NCBI GenBank assembly: GCA_019115225.1
Contig: DXEA01000041.1
Location: 1 to 42,282, forward strand
From: Candidatus Evtepia faecigallinarum
Lineage (GTDB): Bacteria; Bacillota; Clostridia; Oscillospirales; Oscillospiraceae
DNA length: 42,282 nucleotides
Direction: 5' to 3'
Shown: in pieces, positions 26,076-34,978 of the stretch
Layout of the letters: the number at the start of each line of letters is the position of its first letter
Position numbering within the stretch: position 1 is the first letter of the stretch
The notes under the pieces: generated by a model
The model's input: only the letters and a program-made list of their open reading frames with translations
What the model was told of the DNA's origin: nothing
Databases searched by the model: none
Made by a program: the position numbers and the translations under genes

Positions 26076-27110
26076 ATGGCATATCAGTTCGAGACGGTGA
26101 AGCTGGACAAGGGGATGTACCGGGAGTCCGGGCGCTCCTTTGCCAAGGTGCTGGAGCAGTGTGACCCCTCGGAGCAGTACAAGGGCACGCCCCTGGAACA
26201 CCTGGACGCCTTTCAGCGGCAGCTGAAACGCTTTGACATCAAGGTGAAGGGGCCGGAGTCCGATGTGGTCTCCAAGTTCTTTGCCACCTGGGAGTCTGCC
26301 GTCCTCTTCCCCGAGTATGTGGCCCGGGCGGTGCGCCAGGGCATGGAGGAGAGCGACATTTTGCCCTTTATGACGGCGGCGGAGACCCGGATCGCCGGCA
26401 TGGACTACCGCTCCATCGCCTCCACCCCCGAGGAGGACGAGAAGGCGCTGAAGATGGTGGCCGAAGGGGCCCTCATCCCCGAGACCCGGGTGCATGCCCA
26501 GGAGAACCTGGTGCAGCTGCACAAGCGGGGCCGGATGCTGGTGGCCTCCTATGAGGCCATCCAGTTCCAGCGGCTGGACCTGTTCTCCGTGACCCTGCGC
26601 CAGATCGGCGCGTATATTAACCGCATGCATGTGGCGGATGCCATTGAGGTGTTGCTCAACGGGGACGGCAACGGCAACGCCGCCACGGTCTATACCGTGG
26701 GCACCGACCCCATCAGCGGCACCGCCGGCACCCTCACCTATGACGCCCTGGTGGATTTCTGGAGCCAGTTTGACCCCTATGCCATGAACACCCTGCTGGT
26801 GGGGGACGCCATGGCGAAGATTCTCAAGCTGGACGAGATGCAGGACGGCACGGCGGGGCTGACCTTCCAGGGCACCGGCAAGCTGGTCACCCCCATGGGG
26901 GCCACCCTCCTGCGCAGCAGCGCCGTGCCCAGCAACACCATCATCGGCCTGGACAGCAACTACGCCCTGGAGATGATCCGGGGCAGCGACGTGCTGGTGG
27001 AGTATGACAAGCTCATCGACCGGCAGCTGGAGCGGGCGGCCATCACGTCCATCTCCGGCTTCTCAAAAATTTTCCAGGAGGCGTCCAAAGTGCTGCAGAT
27101 TGGCGGGTGA
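26076..27110 (+). CDS. Major capsid protein
   Basis: AAAGGAG then ATG; 344 aa: KGPESDVVSKFFATWESAVLFPEYVARAVRQGMEES...NTLLVGDAMAKILKLDEMQDG...LLRSSAVPSNTIIGLDSNYALEMIRGSDVLVEYDKLIDRQLERAAI. Confidence 0.85.
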   Translation: MAYQFETVKLDKGMYRESGRSFAKVLEQCDPSEQYKGTPLEHLDAFQRQLKRFDIKVKGPESDVVSKFFATWESAVLFPEYVARAVRQGMEESDILPFMTAAETRIAGMDYRSIASTPEEDEKALKMVAEGALIPETRVHAQENLVQLHKRGRMLVASYEAIQFQRLDLFSVTLRQIGAYINRMHVADAIEVLLNGDGNGNAATVYTVGTDPISGTAGTLTYDALVDFWSQFDPYAMNTLLVGDAMAKILKLDEMQDGTAGLTFQGTGKLVTPMGATLLRSSAVPSNTIIGLDSNYALEMIRGSDVLVEYDKLIDRQLERAAITSISGFSKIFQEASKVLQIGG

Positions 27111-27114
27111 TGAG

Positions 27115-27498
27115 ATGATCCAGGAACAGGAGATTGTCGAGGTCGCCCTGTGCTTTGCCGGGCGGCAGCTGACGGATGGAGAGGCCAAGGTCCTCTCCAT
27201 CCTCTGCGCCGCGGCCTTGGACAGCTGGCGGGGGCAGCTGCGGCAGGACGTGGCCGAGGAGAGCATCCGGGACCTGCTGGTGGTGGCCAGCGCCTGGACC
27301 GCCCTGGCGGCGGTGTCCGGGGCCCTGGAGCAGAGCAGCCCCACGCCCCTGTCCTTCTCCGCCGGGGATTTAACTGTCCGCAGCCAGGAGGGACAGGGCG
27401 GGAACGCCTGCGCCAAAAGCCTGCGCAGTCAGGCCGAGGCCCTCATGCTCCCCTACGTGCGGGATGAGGCCTTTGCCTTCTGGGAGGTGAGGGGATGA
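27115..27498 (+). CDS. Putative head-tail connector protein
   Basis: MIQEQEIVEVALCFAGRQLTDGEAKVLSILCAAALDSWRGQLRQDV...; position immediately after capsid. Confidence 0.55.
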   Translation: MIQEQEIVEVALCFAGRQLTDGEAKVLSILCAAALDSWRGQLRQDVAEESIRDLLVVASAWTALAAVSGALEQSSPTPLSFSAGDLTVRSQEGQGGNACAKSLRSQAEALMLPYVRDEAFAFWEVRG

Positions 27499-27833
27499 GC
27501 TTTGCCGGCAGTTTCACCGCCATCGCCGCCCGGTATGGGCGGCCGGTGGTCCTGTTCTGCCAGGGAGAAGAGGCAGGCCGGGGACAGGCGGTGCTGCGGC
27601 CTGTGCTGGACCGGCAGGTCCAGTGGTTCCCCTCTCCCCTGGGGAAGCAGCGGCAGGAGGAGGTCCTCTGTCTGGCCCAGGCGGACCTCCCCTTCCGCAC
27701 CGGCGGGGAGGAACAGACGGTGCAGGCGGGAGAGGAAGTGTATGAGGTGGTCAGCGTCCGGCCGGTGGAGGCCGGGACGGAGCGGATCTATTGGCATGGA
27801 ATCCTGCGGCGAAGGGAGGCAGATGCCCTGTGA
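27495..27833 (+). CDS. Putative head closure/minor structural protein
   Basis: 112 aa, 4-nt overlaps with neighbours, connector position. Confidence 0.5.
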   Translation: MSFAGSFTAIAARYGRPVVLFCQGEEAGRGQAVLRPVLDRQVQWFPSPLGKQRQEEVLCLAQADLPFRTGGEEQTVQAGEEVYEVVSVRPVEAGTERIYWHGILRRREADAL

Positions 27834-28330
27834 CGACGTTGACGGCCCTGCGCCAGGCCATGACGGACTTTTTGGAAGGGCAAGGGATTGCCGCCCTCAC
27901 CGCCTGGCCCCAGGAGCAGCGGCAGAACCACCAGGAACCGGTGGCGGTGGTCCAGGTGAAGGAGGTGGAGGCCGCCCCGGCGGGCTTTCAGAACTATCTG
28001 GGCCAGAGCTATGACAGCCAGGCCCACCGGTGGACCGACCGGTACGGCCAGCGGGTGACGGTGAAGTTTGTCCTCACCCTCTGCAGCCCCCGCGCTGCCG
28101 GGGAGGCCGGGTGCCGCCGGCTGCTGGACCAGGTGGCCGGGGCCCTGCTGCGGGGCGGCCCGGCGGGCTTTGCCGTGGAGAAGTGGACCATGGGGGAGAC
28201 CGACTTTGACCAGCACAGCGGGATGTTCCGGGGCAAGCTCCAGGCCGTGTGCCGGGGGACCCTGGTGGAGAGCCGGGAGGAGAGCGGCGAGATCGTAGCC
28301 ATTGAAGTGAAAGGAGAGATGCAGCTGTGA
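27830..28330 (+). CDS. Putative tail completion/terminator protein
   Basis: GTG start; MTTLTALRQAMTDFLEGQGIAALTAWPQEQRQ...YGQRVTVKFVLTLCSP; upstream of sheath. Confidence 0.5.
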   Translation: MTTLTALRQAMTDFLEGQGIAALTAWPQEQRQNHQEPVAVVQVKEVEAAPAGFQNYLGQSYDSQAHRWTDRYGQRVTVKFVLTLCSPRAAGEAGCRRLLDQVAGALLRGGPAGFAVEKWTMGETDFDQHSGMFRGKLQAVCRGTLVESREESGEIVAIEVKGEMQL

Positions 28331-29373
28331 GCAATGTGGTGACCAGCCATGAGCGGCCGGGGGTGTACTCGGCCTATGAGGCCTCGGCGGTGGTGACGTC
28401 TGCCGGCCGCCGGGGCTGGGCGGCGGTGGCCGCCCGGAGCCAGGGGGGGACGCCGGGGACGGTGTACCCCCTGAATAGCTGGCGGGAGGCGGTGGAGACC
28501 TTTGGCCAGGAGGACCCCTTGACCAAGCTGGTCCAGGTCCTCATGGCCAACGGGGCCGGCCGGGTGCTGGCAGTGCCGGTGGGCGAGGATGCCAATTACA
28601 CCGCCGCCTTTGCCCTGCTGGGCCAGGAGGAAGGCGTGCGCGTGGTGGTGTGTGACAGTGAGGAGGCGACCGTCCAGCAGGCCCTGCGGGACCAGGTGCT
28701 GGCCGACGCTGCCGCCCGGCGGGAGCGCATCGCCGTGGTCCCCGGCGGGGCGGCGGAGGATGTGAGCCAGCTGGTGACCCGGGCCCAGGGACTCAACAGC
28801 GAGCGGGTGGTGCTGACGGCCCCCGGCCTCTCGGCAGAGGAGGGGGGCGCCCTGGTGGCAGCGGCGGTGGCCGGGGCCATCTGCGGCCAGGCCGACCCGG
28901 CCCTCCCCCTGGGGGGCGCGGTGCTGCTGGGGATCTCCCGGCTGGCGGCCCGGTACACCGAGGAGGAGCTGGACACCCTCATCCAGGGGGGCGTGACCCC
29001 GGTGGAGCTGTCCGGGGGCCAGTGCGTGGTCATCCGGGGGGTGACCACCCGGACCAGGACCGGGGAGGTCCCCGACAGCACCTGGCGGGAGCTGGGGACC
29101 ATTCTGGTGGTGGACGATGTGATCCCCGGCATCCGGGACGCCCTGCGGGCCAGGTTCCCCCGGGCCAAGAACACGGCCCAGACCCGGGGGGCCATCCGGT
29201 CCCAGGTGATCTTAGAGCTGGAGCGGAAGCTGGCGGCGGAGGTCATCACCCGGTATGGGGAGGTCACCGTGGAGGCGCTGGCCGACCGGCCCACGGTGTG
29301 CCTGGTGACCTTTGCCTTCTCGGTGGCCCTGGGGCTCAATCAGATCTGGCTGAGCGCCCAGATCACGGTGTGA
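28327..29373 (+). CDS. Contractile tail sheath protein
   Basis: MSNVVTSHERPGVYSAYEASAVVTSAGRRGWAAVAARSQGGTPGTVYPLNSWREAVETFG...; C-terminal VCLVTFAFSVALGLNQIWLSAQITV. Confidence 0.88.
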   Translation: MSNVVTSHERPGVYSAYEASAVVTSAGRRGWAAVAARSQGGTPGTVYPLNSWREAVETFGQEDPLTKLVQVLMANGAGRVLAVPVGEDANYTAAFALLGQEEGVRVVVCDSEEATVQQALRDQVLADAAARRERIAVVPGGAAEDVSQLVTRAQGLNSERVVLTAPGLSAEEGGALVAAAVAGAICGQADPALPLGGAVLLGISRLAARYTEEELDTLIQGGVTPVELSGGQCVVIRGVTTRTRTGEVPDSTWRELGTILVVDDVIPGIRDALRARFPRAKNTAQTRGAIRSQVILELERKLAAEVITRYGEVTVEALADRPTVCLVTFAFSVALGLNQIWLSAQITV

Positions 29374-29386
29374 AAGGAGGAAGGAT

Positions 29387-29776
29387 ATGGCGGCAAATGT
29401 GATCCCCACCAGCAGTGACATCTATCTGGAGGTGGACGGAAAGAAGGTGGCGGTGGTCCAGAGCTACACCGCCCAGAGCACCAAGAACAGCGCCACCGTG
29501 GAGGCCTTCGGGGAGGCCGAGCCTGTGGCCACCCTCCCCGGCCAGACCCGGCATGTGCTGGAGCTGACCCGCATCTACGCCACCGACGCGGCCCTGGCCG
29601 ACGGCATCGACTTTTACGGGCTGGAGGATTTCAGCCTGGTCATCTGCAAGCCCGACCGGCGGGTGATCTATAGCGGGTGCCAGTGGAGCAAGATCGGCGA
29701 GAGCGGGAACCTGGGGACCTCGGTGATGGAGAAGGTCACGGTGGTGGCCAGCCGGCGCCTGGAGACGGCGGTATGA
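29387..29776 (+). CDS. Contractile tail tube protein (XkdM-like)
   Basis: MAANVIPTSSDIYLEVDGKKVAVVQSYTAQSTKNSATVEAFGEAEPVATLPGQTRHVLELTRIYATDAALADGIDFYGLEDFSLVICKPDRRVIYSGC. Confidence 0.85.
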   Translation: MAANVIPTSSDIYLEVDGKKVAVVQSYTAQSTKNSATVEAFGEAEPVATLPGQTRHVLELTRIYATDAALADGIDFYGLEDFSLVICKPDRRVIYSGCQWSKIGESGNLGTSVMEKVTVVASRRLETAV

Positions 29777-30378
29777 GAAACCCGGTAACGTGGCTGCGCC
29801 GGTGGTGGGACCGGCGGCCGGGGGGACGGCTGGAGGCCGTCCCCCCTTGGGACCTGGCCCTGGCCCGGCGGGAGGCGGCCCAGATGGCCGGGGAGGCGGA
29901 TAAGGCCCTGTGGGACAACGCCTGTCTGGTGGCCCGGGCCCTGCGGCGGCGGGGGAGGCGGGTGTATCCCTCGGGAGAGGCGGTGGTGGAGGCCCTCTCC
30001 CCTGCCCGGATCGAGGCCCTGGCCCGGCGGTGGGCCCAGGGGGCGGGGCGGCAGGAGTATGCCATCGGGGATCTGAAGGAGGAGCTGGCGGCCCTGCCCT
30101 GGCAGCGTTTGAGATGGCGGGTGTTACGGCAGTTCGGGGCCCTGCCCACGGAGGAGCGGGCGAGGGAGATGACCGACGGGGACTATCTGTGGTGCGCGGT
30201 GAACCTGCTGCTGGATGAGGAGGAAGAGGCAGCGCGGCTGTGCCCCGTCTGCCGGGAGGAGGCCCAGAGAGAACGCTGCCCGGTGTGCGGCCGGGAGACG
30301 GGGCAGGTCAGCCGGGGGGAGAACCCCGCCTTTGACTGGGCACGGTTTGAGCGGATGAAACGGGGGGAGAGACCGTGA
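29773..30378 (+). CDS. Uncharacterised phage-cluster protein with zinc-ribbon-like motif
   Basis: ATG at 29773; LCPVCREEAQRERCPVCGRETG near the C-terminus; occupies the tail-assembly-chaperone position. Confidence 0.7.
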   Translation: MRNPVTWLRRWWDRRPGGRLEAVPPWDLALARREAAQMAGEADKALWDNACLVARALRRRGRRVYPSGEAVVEALSPARIEALARRWAQGAGRQEYAIGDLKEELAALPWQRLRWRVLRQFGALPTEERAREMTDGDYLWCAVNLLLDEEEEAARLCPVCREEAQRERCPVCGRETGQVSRGENPAFDWARFERMKRGERP

Positions 30379-30905
30379 GAGATTATCTGGAAGAGTGGTT
30401 AGCGGGGGAGCGCGGTACGCTCCTGCCCCGGCGGCAGAATGGAGGGACCGGGACGGTCCGCCGGAACCCTGAACAGGAAGGGGAAGAGGCGGCGCTGCCG
30501 GCGGCGGAAAGGGATGCCTTTTTGGAGGAAGGCAATCTGGCCCGGCAGGGTACGGCTGGAGAAGGGCAATCGCTGGCGGAGGTGGCTGCACCGGGGGAGC
30601 TCCTTTGGCCGGTCCCGGAGAGGCAAGAGGACGTGTGGCCCGCGGGAGAGGCGGCAGAGTGGCCTTTGCCGGGGCAGGAAGAGCTGCTCCAGGAGAGCGG
30701 CGGGATGAGCCCCCGGGAGTTATATGCGGCCCTGGGCCGGACGGCCAGGGTGTCCCGGCTGGCGGCAGAGGGGGCGGCGGGGGGCTCCCCCGCCATTGTG
30801 ACGGTGCCCGCCCCGGCCCATGAGGCGCGGCGGGACTGGGAGGACCTGGACCGGGCGGTCCAGCGGGACGCCCGGCGGTATGACGGGGGCTTTGCCCTGT
30901 ACTAA
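30375..30905 (+). CDS. Uncharacterised phage-cluster protein at the tape-measure position
   Basis: GTG start overlapping upstream stop; 176 aa Glu/Pro/Gly-rich, not a tape-measure-like long helical protein. Confidence 0.7.
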   Translation: MRDYLEEWLAGERGTLLPRRQNGGTGTVRRNPEQEGEEAALPAAERDAFLEEGNLARQGTAGEGQSLAEVAAPGELLWPVPERQEDVWPAGEAAEWPLPGQEELLQESGGMSPRELYAALGRTARVSRLAAEGAAGGSPAIVTVPAPAHEARRDWEDLDRAVQRDARRYDGGFALY

Positions 30906-30923
30906 TGTGTGGAAGGAGGTGCC

Positions 30924-31511
30924 GTGTTGGAGCTGAGCCCCATGCGGTATAAAAGTTTCATCTGGCCCCACAACCCCAGGACCTACACCATCGAGTATGA
31001 GCGGCAGGTGGCGGTGCATAAGATCCCCTTTGGCCGCTACGCCATGCAGGACCTGGGCCTGGGGCGGCGGGTGATGCGGGGAGAGGGGGAGTTTTACGGG
31101 CCGTCGGCCTATGAGGACTTCAAAAAGCTGGCCACGGTCTTTTATGACGGCGGGCCGGGGACCCTGCTGCACCCGGTGTGGCAGAGCGCCCAGGTGTATT
31201 TTGTAGAGCTGGCCCTGGCCCAGGAGCCCCGGCGGGACTATGTGCGCTATACCTTTACCTTTTGGGAGGAGTATGACAAGTACCGCCAGGAGCTGGTGCC
31301 CGTGGGCCAGGAGAGCAGCGGCCAGAGCGGGGGCAGCACGCCGGTGACCCCCGCCCCCGAGGGGGCGGTGTATCACACGGTGGTGGCGGGGGACACCCTG
31401 TGGGCCCTCGCCCAGACCTATGGGGTGACCATGGGGGAGATTTTGGTGTGGAACCCTCAGCTGAAAAACCCCAACGTGATCCTGCCCGGCCAGCGACTGA
31501 GAGTGGGGTGA
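30924..31511 (+). CDS. LysM-containing tail protein (XkdP-like)
   Basis: MRYKSFIWPHNPRTYTIEYERQ...GAVYHTVVAGDTLWALAQTYGVTMGEILVWNPQLKNPNVILPGQRLRVG. Start between 30909 and 30927 is uncertain. Confidence 0.85.
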   Translation: MLELSPMRYKSFIWPHNPRTYTIEYERQVAVHKIPFGRYAMQDLGLGRRVMRGEGEFYGPSAYEDFKKLATVFYDGGPGTLLHPVWQSAQVYFVELALAQEPRRDYVRYTFTFWEEYDKYRQELVPVGQESSGQSGGSTPVTPAPEGAVYHTVVAGDTLWALAQTYGVTMGEILVWNPQLKNPNVILPGQRLRVG

Positions 31512-31515
31512 GGGG

Positions 31516-32469
31516 ATGACAGAGTGGAGACTGATCGGCTATGACGGCGCGGAGTATCTCCTGCCCACCCCTGTGGCCTGGCAGCTGGACTACGGCCTGG
31601 GCTCCCCCTGCGACAGCTTTTGGGTCAAGGTGCTCTGGTCGGCGGGGCAGGAGGACAAGCTGGCCGACGGGGTGCGGGTGCAGGTGCGGGAGGACGGCGC
31701 CCTGCGCTTTGTGGGGGTGGTGGACGAGTGCCAGTGCAGCTGGTCCCCGGAAGGATGCACGGCGGAGATCAGCGGCCGGGGCCTGCAGGCCCTGCTGCTG
31801 GACAACCAGGCGGAGGCGGCGGACTATGGGCAGGCCACCCTGGATGAGATTTTGCGGCGGTATGTGACCCCCTACGGCATCACCCTGGCCCAGCGGGTGA
31901 GCCTGCCGGCGGTGTGGGGCTTTTCGGTGGCCTCGGGGAGCAGCTGCTGGGCGGTGGTGTATGACTTTGCCCGGTATTACGGCGGGGTGACGCCCCGGTT
32001 TACCCGGGAGGGCCAGCTGGCCCTCCACCCCTGGCCGTCGGCCCAGCCTGTGGAGCTGGGCACTGACGCTCCGGTGACCAAGGCGGTCCGGCGGGACAAG
32101 CGGTATGGGGTCCTGTCCCAGGTGACGGTGAAGGATGTCACCGGCTGGACCCGGCAGACGGCGGTGAACGACGGCTTCCAGCGCCGGGGCGGCCAGTGCA
32201 GCCGGGTGATTTTGCTGCCCAGGAACACCGGCTACCAGGCCCGGCGGTATGAGGCCCAGTTCCAGCTGGACCGGTCGGCGGCGGAGCTGTTGGAGATCGA
32301 GATCACCGTGGCCCTCCCCTTTGCCGCCTGGCCGGGGGATTTGGTAAAACTCACCCGGGCCGGGTGGAGCGGCAATGGCATCTACCGGGTCCGGGAGAGC
32401 CGGGTGACGCTGGGGGAGGCCGGCTATGAGACCAGATTGGTTCTGGGCGACCCCCAGGCGGTACTGTGA
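31516..32469 (+). CDS. Baseplate hub protein (XkdQ/gpD-like)
   Basis: 317 aa: GSPCDSFWVKVLWSAGQEDKLADGVRVQVREDGALRFVGVVDECQCSWSPEG...LEIEITVALPFAAWPGDLVKLT. Confidence 0.78.
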   Translation: MTEWRLIGYDGAEYLLPTPVAWQLDYGLGSPCDSFWVKVLWSAGQEDKLADGVRVQVREDGALRFVGVVDECQCSWSPEGCTAEISGRGLQALLLDNQAEAADYGQATLDEILRRYVTPYGITLAQRVSLPAVWGFSVASGSSCWAVVYDFARYYGGVTPRFTREGQLALHPWPSAQPVELGTDAPVTKAVRRDKRYGVLSQVTVKDVTGWTRQTAVNDGFQRRGGQCSRVILLPRNTGYQARRYEAQFQLDRSAAELLEIEITVALPFAAWPGDLVKLTRAGWSGNGIYRVRESRVTLGEAGYETRLVLGDPQAVL

Positions 32470-32489
32470 GAAAAAGGAGGGAAACGGCC

Positions 32490-32861
32490 ATGTGGATGGC
32501 AAGAGGAAGAACGGAGGATTTTCTCCGGGAGCCCCCGGTGGAGCTGGGCCAGGTGACCCTGTCCGGGGCCCCGGTGGGGGTGGCCCTGGCGGGGGAGCGG
32601 AGAAACGTCACCGTCTGCCTGCCCGGGGGCTACCACTGGACCCCCGACCGGGGACAGACGGTGCTGGTGGTCAAGAGCGGCCCTGAGGGGGCCCCCTGCG
32701 TGGTGGGTACCCCGGCAGAGGAGGCCCAGGGCGGCCAGGTGTGGCTGTCGGTGGCCCAGGGGGCGGAGATCCGCCTGGGCCAGGACGGGGTCATCCGGCT
32801 GACCGGGCCGGTGGAGGTCCAGGGCAGCCTGACGGTGAACGGACAGGAGGTGGGGGGATGA
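32490..32861 (+). CDS. Putative baseplate spike/assembly protein
   Basis: ATG after AAGGAGG; beta-rich: VALAGERRNVTVCLPGGYHWTPDRGQTVLVV...IRLGQDGVIRLTGPVEVQGSLTVNGQEV. Confidence 0.6.
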   Translation: MWMARGRTEDFLREPPVELGQVTLSGAPVGVALAGERRNVTVCLPGGYHWTPDRGQTVLVVKSGPEGAPCVVGTPAEEAQGGQVWLSVAQGAEIRLGQDGVIRLTGPVEVQGSLTVNGQEVGG

Positions 32862-33199
32862 GCGTGACCCAGATCAGGGACGGGGACTATCGCCCGGACG
32901 GTCAGGGGGGCTTTGCCGAAAGCGAGGGGGCCCAGGAGGTGCTGGAGCGGGTGCTCTTTCAGCTCACCGCTCGCCGGGGGCGCTTTCCCCTGCTGCCCCA
33001 GGTGGGCAGCCGGCTGTATCTGCTGCTGCGGGAGAAGCCCTCGGTCCGGGGCAGCGTGGGGGCCAGCTATGCCGCCGAAGCCCTGGCAGGGGAGGAGGAC
33101 CTGCAGGTGACGGGGGCAGAATGGAATGAGGCCGCCTGCCACCTGGAGGTGACATTGCTGTGGCAGGGGGAGAGCCTGCGGGCCTGCGTGCCCCTGTGA
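32858..33199 (+). CDS. gp25-like/XkdS (DUF2634-like) baseplate protein
   Basis: MSVTQIRDGDYRPDGQGGFAESEGAQEVLERVLFQLTARRGRFPLLPQVGSRLYLLLREKP. Confidence 0.7.
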   Translation: MSVTQIRDGDYRPDGQGGFAESEGAQEVLERVLFQLTARRGRFPLLPQVGSRLYLLLREKPSVRGSVGASYAAEALAGEEDLQVTGAEWNEAACHLEVTLLWQGESLRACVPL

Positions 33200-33219
33200 G
33201 AGAAGGGAGTGAGGAAACC

Positions 33220-34272
33220 ATGAAAACGGTGGATGAGATTTATCGGGAGATGGTAGACCGGGTGGCCCTGGAGACGGGGATCACCCCGGAGGGCACCGGG
33301 GAGATGGCCGTGCGCCTGTACGCCCTGGCCGCCCAGATCTATGGCCTGTATGAGGAGAACGCCTGGACCTGCCGCCAGTGCTTCCCCCAGACGGCCACGG
33401 GGGAGGAACTGGAAAAGCACGGCTTTCTGCGGGGCGTCAGCCGCCTGGCCGCCCGGCGGGCGGAGGGGACCCTGCGCTTCCTGCTCCAGGGGGCGTCGGG
33501 GAGCGACGTGACCATCCCCCAGGGCACGGTGTGCCTGACGGCGGGGGGAACGGCCTTTGAGACCACCCGGGAGGGGGTCCTTGCCGCCGGGTCCCTATGG
33601 GCAGACGTGCCGGCCCAGGCCGTCCAGCCGGGGTTGGGGGGGAACGTGCCCACGGGGGCGGTGCGCACCCTGTCCCTGGCCCCGGTGGGGGTGGCGGCCT
33701 GCACCAATCCCACCCCCTTTACCGGGGGAGGGGAGGAGGAAGAGGACGAGGAACTGCGGGCCCGCATCCTGGCCACCTATCAGAGTACTCCCAACGGCAC
33801 CAACAGCGCCTACTACGCCAGGCAGGCCCTGGCCGTGCCCGGCGTGGCGGCGGTGAAGGTGCTGCCCAAAAACCGGGGGCTGGGGACGGTGGATGTGATC
33901 ATCGCCGCCGCCGATGGCCTGCCTGAGCAGAGCCTGGTGGACCAGGTCCGGGAGGACCTGGCGGGCAAGCGGGAGATCGCCGTGGACGTGGCCGTCCAGG
34001 CCCCCGAGGCGGTGCCCGTCCACCTGATCCTGTCGGTGCAGCCCCAGGACGGGATGCTGCCGGATGTGGTCCTCCAGCGGGTGAGGGACACCATGGAGAC
34101 CTGGTTTGACGGGAGTATGCTGGGCAAAAACCTGCTGCTGGTGGAGATCGCCCAGCGGATCTATCAGGTGGAGGGGGTGGCCAACTACCGCATCGACGGG
34201 CCGGTCAATGACGTGACGGTGGAGGGCGGCCAGCTGCCGGTGCTGGGTTCCCTGTCGGTGGAGGTGATGTGA
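33220..34272 (+). CDS. Baseplate J-like protein (XkdT)
   Basis: 351-codon ORF: VTIPQGTVCLTAGGTAFETT...ELRARILATYQSTPNGTNSAYYARQALAVPGVAAVKVLPKNRGLGTVDVIIA. Confidence 0.9.
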   Translation: MKTVDEIYREMVDRVALETGITPEGTGEMAVRLYALAAQIYGLYEENAWTCRQCFPQTATGEELEKHGFLRGVSRLAARRAEGTLRFLLQGASGSDVTIPQGTVCLTAGGTAFETTREGVLAAGSLWADVPAQAVQPGLGGNVPTGAVRTLSLAPVGVAACTNPTPFTGGGEEEEDEELRARILATYQSTPNGTNSAYYARQALAVPGVAAVKVLPKNRGLGTVDVIIAAADGLPEQSLVDQVREDLAGKREIAVDVAVQAPEAVPVHLILSVQPQDGMLPDVVLQRVRDTMETWFDGSMLGKNLLLVEIAQRIYQVEGVANYRIDGPVNDVTVEGGQLPVLGSLSVEVM

Positions 34273-34748
34273 TGGGCCACGGACAGTATCTGCGGGACCT
34301 GCTGGCCCCCCTGGGGGTCTACCGCTGGGAGGGCAGCTTCCAGTGGAGTGAGCTGCAAAGCGAGGGGGCGGCCCTGGACCAGGTGGCCCAGGAGCTGGCG
34401 CACATCCGCCAGGAGATGAACCTGTACACCGCCCGGGAGGAGGGCCTGCAGGGGGTGCTGGACCTGCTGGGCCGGACCGCCGGGGAGGAGGACCTGGAGG
34501 ACCTGCGCCAGACCGCCGCCGCCCTGCTGCGCATCGGGGAGAACAGCTTTACCCTGGCGGCCATGAACGACACCCTCCGGGGCTGCGGCATCCCCGCCCA
34601 GGTGGCCGAGACCGGGGACCCCCTGAAGGTGACCGTCACCTTTCCGGGGATCACCGGCATCCCGGCAAACTTTTTTCAGATCCAGAAGCTCATCGAGGGC
34701 ATCCTGCCCTGCCATCTGCAGGTGCAGTACCAGTTTGCCCAGGAATAA
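34272..34748 (+). CDS. Phage tail protein XkdU/gpI-like
   Basis: MGHGQYLRDLLAPLGVYRWEGSFQWSELQSEGAALDQVAQELAHIRQEMNLYTAREEGLQ...; last gene of the module. Confidence 0.75.
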   Translation: MGHGQYLRDLLAPLGVYRWEGSFQWSELQSEGAALDQVAQELAHIRQEMNLYTAREEGLQGVLDLLGRTAGEEDLEDLRQTAAALLRIGENSFTLAAMNDTLRGCGIPAQVAETGDPLKVTVTFPGITGIPANFFQIQKLIEGILPCHLQVQYQFAQE

Positions 34749-34927
34749 GGGGGTGTGGGCAGTCTGCCCAAAGCGGGGCCGGCCCCGTTCGGAGGATGCC
34801 AGGCGCCCGTTTTCCGGGGGATGCAGACCGCGGGAGAACGGTTTGCCGGGGAAAAGGAGCACAACAGATGGTATCGAAGTCACAGACCCAACCCCAAATT
34901 TTGTGCAATAATTTGCCTGAGCAAGGC

Positions 34928-34957
34928 TTGACGGGACTGTCTGGCCGGTGCTATGAT
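34928..34957 (+). promoter_or_regulatory. nrdD promoter
   Basis: TTGACG-N18-TATGAT. Confidence 0.6.
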
Positions 34958-34978
34958 GTGTGTGCTGTAAAATAATAG

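Larger units (their letters stand above)
21916..34748 (+). mobile_element. Compact phage-derived contractile-tail and capsid cassette (prophage remnant or domesticated/GTA-like)
   Basis: Contiguous co-oriented terminase-portal-protease-capsid-connector-sheath-tube-LysM-baseplate module; no integrase, repressor, TMP, fibre or lysis ORF recognised. Confidence 0.88.
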
